Below are positions 58,035-64,000 of a stretch of DNA of 64,000 nucleotides, in pieces. Source of the DNA: JBNFVY01 sp049943335 (GTDB lineage Bacteria; Pseudomonadota; Alphaproteobacteria; Rhodobacterales; Rhodobacteraceae). The position numbers were made by a program, and so were the translations under genes. Numbering within the stretch: position 1 is the stretch's first letter; each line of letters begins with the position of its first letter. The DNA is taken from positions 1 to 64,000 of the forward strand of contig NZ_JBNFVY010000010.1 of the NCBI RefSeq assembly GCF_049943335.1, read 5' to 3'. The notes under the pieces are model-generated. The model had not been told where the DNA came from. It saw nothing but the letters and a program-made list of their open reading frames with translations, and ran no database searches.

Positions 58035-58434
58035 TGCACCCTCGGCTGGCCCATGACACCTGAACCTGCTGGGGTCGCCACTGACTGCTTGGCGGGCTGA
58101 ATGCGGGACGAAACGGGAAATCGGGGAATTGTCCGGCGCCATGTTGGAACAGCGCGATAGTCACAGGGGCGCCAACGATGCTGTGCCGAATGCGTTTCAC
58201 CGTGCAAACCGCTTGGGGCCCATCGGCGGTGAACACACGGCGCTGGCACCAGCACGCATTGACCGGCAAGATTTCAAACAGATGCGCGATGGTCAGGCGA
58301 AGCGGGTTTCGTCGACAGGTGCCCATGTTGCGTGACATCGTCGATCATTGCCAAACAACTCTTCGCGGCCAACCACGTCTGATCCACCGGCCATCCGGTC
58401 GAAGAGTTCCCACTTCGCCGGTTTCGACCGGCGC
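58035..58434. other. Gene-free stretch after glyA
   Basis: About 400 bases with overlapping open frames on both strands but no ribosome sites, recognisable motifs or repeats. It may be a decayed gene, but I could not match either strand to a family. Confidence 0.5.
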
Positions 58435-58809
58435 CTAGACAAATCCGCGCAATCGCAGCACCCAAATGACCGCCACAGCCGTGACCAGCAGCACGAACAC
58501 CACGCCAGCCGCAATATTCAACGCCATGCCCTTGCGCCCGGACCAAGGGTCTTGCTGTGAAAGCCAGTGCTCAAGTTCGTGAAAAGCCCGGTCTACGGCC
58601 GCGTGATCGATTTGACGGGCCAGTTTGGGCGACTGCTCCAATTCGACCGCTCGGGCGATGACGCCCCCCTGGCGGCGCGCCCAGCGGGGCAATCGCCGTC
58701 CGACCCGTCGCAACCGTCCAGCGAACCCTTTGCCGCCGACGCCCATGTGGGTGTGCAACATGTCAGACAGCGCTTCGGCGCGGGTCGCGATCGGTGTTGG
58801 CGGCAACAT
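58435..58809 (-). CDS. Hypothetical protein with a C-terminal membrane anchor
   Basis: This is a 124-residue protein. Residues 1-95 are basic and soluble (RRVGRRLPRWARRQGG, then a helical segment with FHELEHWLSQQDPW). The last 30 residues form one membrane segment (MALNIAAGVVFVLLVTAVAVIWVL). This tail-anchored layout is common among conserved hypothetical proteins of the group; no function is known. The ATG at 58809 is about 65 bases from the divergent hydrolase start. Confidence 0.7.
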   Translation of the reverse strand: MLPPTPIATRAEALSDMLHTHMGVGGKGFAGRLRRVGRRLPRWARRQGGVIARAVELEQSPKLARQIDHAAVDRAFHELEHWLSQQDPWSGRKGMALNIAAGVVFVLLVTAVAVIWVLRLRGFV

Positions 58810-58873
58810 AGCCGCACCCTAACGGTTGGCCCTGCCCCTTTCCAGCCCCGCCGCGGCGCGCTACACCGCGCAT

Positions 58874-59626
58874 ATGCTGAACTTCGAAACATACGGAACC
58901 GCAACCGATTTGCCGTCCCTGCTGATCGCCCACGGGCTTTTCGGCAGCGCCCGGAATTGGGGCGTGATCGCCAAACGGATGAGCACTGACCGGAAGGTGA
59001 TCGCGGTCGACATGCGCAACCACGCCAATAGCTTCTGGGCGAACAGCCACAGCTACGCCGATCTAGCAGCAGACTTGGCCGAAGTGCTTGAGCAACAGGG
59101 AAAAATGGACGTTATGGGCCATTCCATGGGCGGCAAGGCCGCGATGGTCCTGGCGCTCTCGCGGCCAAACCTGGTCAATCGGCTGGTCGTGGCCGACATT
59201 GCGCCCATGGCCTATAGTCACACGCAAAACCATCTTATCGCGGCCATGCGCAAGGTGGATTTGAGCAAGGTCGAGCGCCGCTCAGACGCTGATGCGCAAT
59301 TGGCCCAATGGGTGGAAACGCCCGCCACACGGGCCTTTTTGCTGCAATCGCTGGACGTCAAACGCAAATGTTGGGTGCTGAATTTGGACGTTCTGGAAGC
59401 CGAGATGGACAAGATCACCGGCTGGCCCGAAATCTCGGGCTGCTTCACCGGTCCAACGCTGTTCTTGTCCGGCGCCGACAGCGATTATGTCCCGCGCGAG
59501 GCGCGTGATGCGATCACTGCGCTATTCCCCAAGGCAAAATTCGCCAAGATTCCCGGCGCCGGCCACTGGTTGCACGCTGAAAAACCACGCGAATTCGAAG
59601 CCGCGTTGCGCGTTTTTCTCAGTTGA
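58874..59626 (+). CDS. Alpha/beta-hydrolase (YbfF-like esterase)
   Basis: This is a 250-residue alpha/beta-hydrolase. The oxyanion loop is LLIAHGLFGSARNW, the nucleophile elbow VMGHSMGGKAAM holds Ser near residue 92, the acid is in LFLSGADSDYV, and the histidine is in IPGAGHWLHAEKP near 230. The set matches YbfF-type acyl esterases that hydrolyse short-chain or malonyl/palmitoyl esters. ATG 58874 (MLNFETYGTATD) is the conventional start. It converges on the small membrane protein gene, overlapping it by eight bases. Confidence 0.9.
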   Translation: MLNFETYGTATDLPSLLIAHGLFGSARNWGVIAKRMSTDRKVIAVDMRNHANSFWANSHSYADLAADLAEVLEQQGKMDVMGHSMGGKAAMVLALSRPNLVNRLVVADIAPMAYSHTQNHLIAAMRKVDLSKVERRSDADAQLAQWVETPATRAFLLQSLDVKRKCWVLNLDVLEAEMDKITGWPEISGCFTGPTLFLSGADSDYVPREARDAITALFPKAKFAKIPGAGHWLHAEKPREFEAALRVFLS

Positions 59627-59804
59627 GCGAGACGATCTTCTTGGCCACCAGATAGGTCACCGGGATCGACAGGACCAAGCCCGTCGCGGCCCCCGCCAGA
59701 ATCGGCCTCAGCGTGTCCAACCCCATGGTTAACACCACGATAATCCCAACCCCCATCAGCGTGGTCGAAATTATCGCAAACAGGATCACCGCCAAACGTC
59801 TCAT
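59619..59804 (-). CDS. Small two-helix membrane protein (often labelled CTP synthetase in related genomes)
   Basis: This is a 61-residue protein with two hydrophobic segments: LAVILFAIISTTLMGVGIIVVL and PILAGAATGLVLSIPVTYL, ending AKKIVSLN. Proteins of this sort in Rhodobacteraceae frequently carry the label CTP synthetase, but the chain is far too short for that 540-residue enzyme and has none of its motifs. The ATG at 59804 has a good ribosome site, GGAGG. Function unknown. Confidence 0.8.
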   Translation of the reverse strand: MRRLAVILFAIISTTLMGVGIIVVLTMGLDTLRPILAGAATGLVLSIPVTYLVAKKIVSLN

Positions 59805-60012
59805 CACCGCCTCCTTTTTTGCAAGCGCGTTCAAGGGTGGTTTATTCCAATTGGCGAACGCGGCCTTGATCCAGATCAGACCGCAATTGTCCCTATTTCC
59901 GCCCGCCAAATCCGCCCGTCAGCGCCGCAAGCACTGGTAAGCTGCCCCGTGTGACGCGTCCAAAAAGATTATCGTCAATTCAGCGGTTGGCATTTCCAGG
60001 CCGCACAGGCTG

Positions 60013-60028
60013 GCGTCACAGGTGACGC
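60013..60028. promoter_or_regulatory. 16-base palindrome between the small membrane protein and the ligase gene
   Basis: GCGTCAC-AG-GTGACGC is a perfect seven-base dyad, ending three bases before the ligase stop codon and upstream of the small membrane protein gene on the same strand. It shares GTGACG halves with the dyads at 34375 and 50675. It may also act as a stem in the ligase transcript. Confidence 0.4.
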
Positions 60029-60031
60029 GCA

Positions 60032-61588
60032 TCAATCTGTTGGCAACATCGCTTGCAGGGCGGACAAAGTGTCGGCTTCGCACGCGGGTTTGTCCCAACG
60101 GATTCGGGAAATGCGTGGAAAGCGCATCGCCAGCCCTGATTTGTGTCGGCTGGAACGGTTGAGCCCTTCGAACGCCACCTCGAATACCAGGTCGGGCTTG
60201 ACCGACCGGACCGGGCCAAAGCGGTCGATCGTGTTGGCGCGGATGAACTTGTCCAGTTTGCGCAACTCTTCGTCGGTGAAGCCGAAATAGGCCTTGCCCA
60301 CTGGCACCAGCGTATCACCGTCCCAGACGCCGAAAGTATAGTCGGAATAAAACCCCGACCGTTTTCCGTGCCCGCGCTGCGCATAGATCAGCACCGCGTC
60401 CACGACCATGGGATCGCGCTTCCATTTGAACCATGGACCACGCTTGCGTCCGGCTAGGTAAGTGCTGTCGCGGCGCTTGATCATGACGCCCTCGATCTCG
60501 GGCGCAGGCGGGTCGCCGCGCAGCGCGGCCAGTTGATCCCACGACGCAAAATCCAGCAGGGGCGAGATGTCCAGCCGCGGTCCCGTAGGCACCTGATCCA
60601 GACGTGCACGGCGCTGGTCAAAAGGCAAATCGCGCAGGTCTTCGCCCTGCCAGATCAACAGGTCATAGGCGCGCAACGCAGCAGGGTGCGACGCCTGCAA
60701 TGCCTTGCTGACGGACTTTCGGTTCAGGCGTTTTTGCAGATCGCCGAACGGAGCGACCGCATCGCCGCGCCGCACCAATAGTTCGCCGTCCAACGTGCCG
60801 TCGAAATCCAGCGTGTCCATGAGATCGGGAAACGCGCCCGAGATATCTTCGCCCGTCCGCGAATAGAGCCGCCGCACGCCCTGTTCGCTGACCGCCTGTA
60901 CCCGAATCCCGTCCCATTTCCATTCAGCGGCATAGGCGGCCGGATCCAACGATTGCAAACTGTCCAGATCGGTCGGCGTGGATAGCATAACGGGACGAAA
61001 TGGCGCCAAACCGGCCTGAACGGGCTTATCGCCCCCTTCAAGCCAAACGAAGAGGTCTTCGTAGGGCGGTGTCAGCCCATGCCACAGCTCTTCGATGTCA
61101 GTCACATCGACCCCGCCAAAGGTCGCCAGCGCTGTACGCGCCAACCGTCCAGACACCCCCACCCGAAGCCCGCCTGTCGCCAATTTCAGCAACGCGTACC
61201 GCTCAGACGGGGGCAAGGTGTCCAGCCAACCACCGATCAGGCGCGGCAGGTCGGTCTTTGGGGCGCGGCGCAATGTGTCCACCACATCGGGCAAGCCAAT
61301 GTCTTGCGGCGGCGCATCCGTTGGCCAGGCCAATGCGATCGTTTCGGCCAGATCGCCAACGAAATCATATGACAGCGCGAAAAGCTCTTCGTCCACGCGT
61401 TCTGTCACCATGGCGCGCAGCAGGCTGGGCGTCACCGTACGCAGGGCCAAGTCCCCGGTTAGCGCGGCCAGGGCATAGCCCCGTTCGGGATCCGATACCG
61501 TACGCAGGTATTCGCGGATCAACGCCAGCTTGCCATTTCGAGCAGGTGTAAAAGCCAAACGCTCTAGAAGGGTGGCAAAGGCACGCAT
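60032..61588 (-). CDS. ATP-dependent DNA ligase (DNA-damage-response type)
   Basis: This is a 518-residue ATP-dependent ligase. An N-terminal DNA-binding domain occupies about 1-200. The adenylation core has the active-site lysine in EWKWDGIRVQAV near 226, then LYSRTGEDIS, LDGELLVRRGD, IEGVMIKRRDSTYLAG and WFKWKRDPMVVDAVLI. The OB-fold C-terminus includes VFEVAFEGLNRSSRHKSGLA. This group is annotated as the cisplatin-damage-response ligase and normally sits with a beta-CASP exonuclease, as here. Start at 61588 (MRAFATLLERL) overlaps the exonuclease stop by one base. Confidence 0.93.
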   Translation of the reverse strand: MRAFATLLERLAFTPARNGKLALIREYLRTVSDPERGYALAALTGDLALRTVTPSLLRAMVTERVDEELFALSYDFVGDLAETIALAWPTDAPPQDIGLPDVVDTLRRAPKTDLPRLIGGWLDTLPPSERYALLKLATGGLRVGVSGRLARTALATFGGVDVTDIEELWHGLTPPYEDLFVWLEGGDKPVQAGLAPFRPVMLSTPTDLDSLQSLDPAAYAAEWKWDGIRVQAVSEQGVRRLYSRTGEDISGAFPDLMDTLDFDGTLDGELLVRRGDAVAPFGDLQKRLNRKSVSKALQASHPAALRAYDLLIWQGEDLRDLPFDQRRARLDQVPTGPRLDISPLLDFASWDQLAALRGDPPAPEIEGVMIKRRDSTYLAGRKRGPWFKWKRDPMVVDAVLIYAQRGHGKRSGFYSDYTFGVWDGDTLVPVGKAYFGFTDEELRKLDKFIRANTIDRFGPVRSVKPDLVFEVAFEGLNRSSRHKSGLAMRFPRISRIRWDKPACEADTLSALQAMLPTD

Positions 61589-62592
61589 CAGTCCGGCTCG
61601 TCCTCGTATCCCACAAGATGCAGCGGACGCGCTTGCATCTGGTTCAAGGCGCACCAGCGCACCAGCGCCTCTTCGCGGCCATGTGTGACCCAGGTTTGCA
61701 GTGGTGACAGTTCGGCCACTGTCGCAGTCAATTCAGGCCAGTCCACGTGGTCCGAGATCACCAGCGGCAGTTCGACCCCGCGCTGACGCGCCCGTGCGCG
61801 CACTTGCATCCAGCCTGACGCAAAACTGACAACAGGGTCGCGGAACCGCTGTACCCACGGGCTTGCCATGGCCGATGGCGGTGCCAGGATAACGGCCCCT
61901 TCGAACCCGGACTGACCGCTTTTTTCGACGGTTGCCGGACGCAAATCGCCCAAGGCGACGCCTTGTTCGATGTGATATTCACACAGCTGCTGCAACGCAC
62001 CGTGGATGTAGATGGGTGCGCTGTAGCCTGCGTTGCGCAGCAGCATGATAACGCGTTGGGCCTTGCCCAGGGCATAGACCCCGACGATATGAGCACGGTC
62101 GGGAAAGGTCTGTAGGCTGGCCAGCAGCTTGCCGATTTCGTCGCGCGGGTCGGGGTGCCGGAATACAGGCAGCCCAAACGTCGCCTCGGTGATGAAGACG
62201 TCGCATGGCACGGGTTCAAAGGGCGCGCAGACCGGGTTGGGCGCGCGCGAATAGTCACCCGAAACAACGATGCGCAGGCCATCTTCTATCAAGATCTGTG
62301 CCGAGCCGAGCACGTGGCCAGCAGGATGAAAGCTGGCCTTGACGCCGTTGATTTCCGTGACGCCTGTTGCCACTTGCCGCGCACCGGTGAAATCGGCGCC
62401 GTAGCGAATGGCCATGATGTCCAGCGTTTGCGCGGTGGCCAGCACGGCGCCGTGTCCTGCGCGGGCATGATCAGCGTGAGCATGTGTGATCAGAGCGCGC
62501 CTGACCGGGCGCACCGGATCGACGTGGAAATCCCCTTTGGGGCAATAGAGCCCTTCGGGCGTGGGGTGCAAAAGGTCTGACGGCGCGCTCAT
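61588..62592 (-). CDS. Ligase-associated DNA-damage-response exonuclease (metallo-beta-lactamase/beta-CASP)
   Basis: This is a 334-residue nuclease of the metallo-beta-lactamase fold. The metal motif is ITHAHADHARAG near residue 36; further ligands are in HPAGHVLGSAQIL, VVSGDYS and a late VTHG. It is expected to process DNA ends for the ligase encoded next, with which it overlaps by one base. In many genomes the pair is joined by an Lhr-family helicase and a metallophosphatase; neither is adjacent here. Opening residues MSAPSDLLHPTPEGLYCP are typical. Confidence 0.92.
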   Translation of the reverse strand: MSAPSDLLHPTPEGLYCPKGDFHVDPVRPVRRALITHAHADHARAGHGAVLATAQTLDIMAIRYGADFTGARQVATGVTEINGVKASFHPAGHVLGSAQILIEDGLRIVVSGDYSRAPNPVCAPFEPVPCDVFITEATFGLPVFRHPDPRDEIGKLLASLQTFPDRAHIVGVYALGKAQRVIMLLRNAGYSAPIYIHGALQQLCEYHIEQGVALGDLRPATVEKSGQSGFEGAVILAPPSAMASPWVQRFRDPVVSFASGWMQVRARARQRGVELPLVISDHVDWPELTATVAELSPLQTWVTHGREEALVRWCALNQMQARPLHLVGYEDEPD

Positions 62593-62628
62593 CGTGTGAA
62601 AGATGGCGCGCCGCCCCGTTTCTGCAAG

Positions 62629-63672
62629 TCAGTAGGTTTCGGTCCGCTCGCCCGCCGGCGGGGCCAGGGCAGCCAGGGCATCGCCCAGTGTGACCGCGCC
62701 TAGCAAATCGCCCGTCGGCGCTATGACGTTGGCCCGTTGTTCTGGCGCGGCGTGCAATTTGGGCAGCGCGTCGTCCAGCGTCATCCGACTGGACAGCTCA
62801 GGCGCGCCCATTGCGGCCTCGCCCGAAGCAACCGAGCGCAGCTGGATCACCTTGGCGCGGTTAATCTCGCGGATGAAGTCGGTGATGTATTCGTCGGCCG
62901 GCTGCATGATGATGCTCTGCGGATCACCAGATTGTATGATTGCCCCGTCACGCAGGATCGCGATGCGGTCCCCGATGCGCAGCGCTTCGTCAAGATCGTG
63001 GGTGATGAAAACAATCGTCTTGTGCAATTCATCCTGCAGATCCAGCAGGATTGACTGCATATCGGCCCGAATAAGCGGATCGAGCGCCGAAAACGCTTCG
63101 TCCATAAGCAGGATATCACTGTCGGTCGCCAAGGCGCGGGCCAGGCCCACACGCTGCTGCATGCCGCCGGACAGCTGGCCAGGATAGCGATTTTCGAACC
63201 CTGACAGGCCCACGCGGTCCAACCAATGGCGCGAGCGCTTGTTCGCTTCGGCCGCATTGACGCCTTGGATTTCCAAGCCGTATTCAACATTTTCCTTGAC
63301 CGTGCGATGCGGCAGCAGCCCGAACTTCTGGAACACCATCGACATCTTGAAGCGACGCAGATCGCGCAACTGGTCGTGGCCCATTTCCAGAACGTTTTCG
63401 CCGTCGACCCAGATTTCCCCTTCGGTCGGGTCGATCAGGCGATTCAGGTGCCGGATCAACGTGGATTTGCCCGACCCTGACAAGCCCATGATCACCTGGA
63501 TCTGTCGCGTCGGAATTTCCAGGTTGATGTCCCGCAGGCCCAGAACGTGGTTGTACTGCTCGAGCAGGTCACTTTTCGATGCCCCGGCGTGGACGTGTTT
63601 CATCATCGCTTCGGGGTGTGCGCCGAAGACCTTGTAGAGGTTGCGAATGTCGATCTTGACGTCGTCGCTCAT
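62629..63672 (-). CDS. ABC transporter ATP-binding protein, glycine betaine/choline (ProV/ChoV) type
   Basis: This is a 347-residue ATPase. Walker A is GLSGSGKSTLIRHLNRL near residue 65, the signature is LSGGMQQRVGLARALA, and Walker B is DILLMDEAFSALDPL; the linker helix PHRTVKENVEYGLEIQGV is typical of the ProV/OpuAA group. A C-terminal tail of about 70 residues stands where CBS domains occur, but only part of a CBS pair seems to be present. It overlaps the permease gene upstream as ATGA. It powers uptake of choline, betaine or another quaternary amine for osmoprotection or catabolism. Confidence 0.93.
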   Translation of the reverse strand: MSDDVKIDIRNLYKVFGAHPEAMMKHVHAGASKSDLLEQYNHVLGLRDINLEIPTRQIQVIMGLSGSGKSTLIRHLNRLIDPTEGEIWVDGENVLEMGHDQLRDLRRFKMSMVFQKFGLLPHRTVKENVEYGLEIQGVNAAEANKRSRHWLDRVGLSGFENRYPGQLSGGMQQRVGLARALATDSDILLMDEAFSALDPLIRADMQSILLDLQDELHKTIVFITHDLDEALRIGDRIAILRDGAIIQSGDPQSIIMQPADEYITDFIREINRAKVIQLRSVASGEAAMGAPELSSRMTLDDALPKLHAAPEQRANVIAPTGDLLGAVTLGDALAALAPPAGERTETY

Positions 63673-64000
63673 TGCGCGTCCCCCGACCGGTGGGCCTGAA
63701 GGCGTTTGCCGTAGGTCTGGCTGACGCGGTCAAAGATGATCGCCAAAGCAACAATGGCCAACCCGTTCATCACGCCAAGCGCAAGGTACTGGTTGGAAAT
63801 CGCGCGCAGAACCGGAACGCCCAGCCCCTGCACCCCGATCATCGACGCGATCACCACCATGGATAGCGCCATCATGATCGTCTGGTTCACGCCGGCGAAA
63901 ATGTTGGGCAGCGCCAATGGTATCTGGACGCCGAACAACTTTTCGCGGCTTGATGCGCCAAAGGACGTGGCCGCTTCCATCACTTCGGCGTCGACCAGCC
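63669..64000 (-). CDS. ABC transporter permease, glycine betaine/choline (ProW) type (partial)
   Basis: Only the C-terminal 109 or so residues lie in the window; the gene enters from the right edge. LVDAEVMEAATSFGASSREK then FGVQIPLALPNIFAGVNQT is the EAA-type coupling loop of ProW/OpuAB permeases, followed by two hydrophobic segments around MALSMVVIASMIGVQGLG and ALGVMNGLAIVALAIIFDR. The stop overlaps the ATPase start. The rest of the operon, including the binding protein, must lie beyond position 64000. Confidence 0.92.
   Translation of the reverse strand, partial: LVDAEVMEAATSFGASSREKLFGVQIPLALPNIFAGVNQTIMMALSMVVIASMIGVQGLGVPVLRAISNQYLALGVMNGLAIVALAIIFDRVSQTYGKRLQAHRSGDAQ

Noticed and set aside
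59619..59804. CTP synthetase assignment for the 61-residue membrane protein
   Set aside because: No amidotransferase or synthetase motif is present and the length is about one ninth of the enzyme; the name is a propagated error in related genomes.
1..64000. CRISPR arrays, insertion sequences, prophage or tRNA-anchored islands
   Set aside because: I saw no regularly spaced repeats, no transposase or integrase motifs, and no recognisable tRNA; catabolic operons look like long-resident chromosome despite several dead genes.

Overview
The window is high-GC, gene-dense bacterial DNA. It carries no rRNA genes, and I recognised no tRNA genes, insertion sequences or CRISPR arrays. Gene content points to an alphaproteobacterium of the Rhodobacteraceae/Roseobacter group: tightly overlapping catabolic operons, a upp-add-deoB-deoA-cdd salvage operon, a MerR-MerR-acyl-CoA dehydrogenase-thiolase-FadJ cluster, Hint-domain and SPOR proteins, and a DNA ligase paired with its exonuclease. 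The placement rests on gene order and protein style, not on a marker gene.

Layout. 0-2.1 kb: two permeases of a polyamine-type ABC importer. 2.1-2.7 kb: decayed coding sequence. 2.7-5.0 kb: a two-gene acyl-CoA dehydrogenase pair (+). 5.0-13.1 kb: a nine-gene minus-strand acyl-CoA catabolic operon (SDR, MaoC, SDR, thiolase, acyl-CoA dehydrogenase, a broken histidine phosphatase, APH-type kinase, SDR, IclR, thioesterase), with a broken acyl-CoA dehydrogenase behind it at 13.2-13.7 kb. 13.8-18.9 kb: a complete LIV-type ABC importer (+). 19.3-22.8 kb: an acyl-CoA synthetase divergent from a quinone-oxidoreductase-like enzyme and an SDR. Together 2.7-22.8 kb reads as one uptake, activation and beta-oxidation locus for an unidentified organic acid. 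The APH kinase, acyl-CoA dehydrogenase, SDR and acyl-CoA synthetase set resembles the Pseudomonas putida levulinate (lva) pathway, in which 4-hydroxyacyl-CoA is phosphorylated and the phosphate then eliminated.

22.8-31.1 kb: housekeeping and accessory genes (SRAP protein, DUF1992 protein, UshA-like 5'-nucleotidase, DUF952-pyrD-ArsC operon, MATE exporter with two thioesterases, and a putative metal exporter behind a Fur-like box). 31.2-39.5 kb: a fatty-acid beta-oxidation operon headed by two MerR paralogues. 39.5-43.5 kb: Hint-like protein, sulfotransferase, an M48-like protein without its catalytic motif, and a SPOR protein. 43.6-48.1 kb: nucleoside salvage operon. 48.3-55.7 kb: malic enzyme, propionyl-CoA synthetase, and a hybrid kinase with an NtrC/LuxO-type regulator lacking the sigma-54 contact motif. 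55.7-64.0 kb: NAD kinase, glyA, small membrane proteins, an alpha/beta hydrolase, the ligase-exonuclease pair, and a betaine/choline-type ABC importer cut by the window end.

The most notable features are the candidate phospho-elimination acyl-CoA operon containing a freshly broken phosphatase, three separate gene remnants around it, several enzymes that have lost hallmark catalytic residues (LivF Walker lysine, M48 HExxH, GAFTGA, Hint cysteine), and a set of precise inverted repeats in front of regulators and central metabolic genes.
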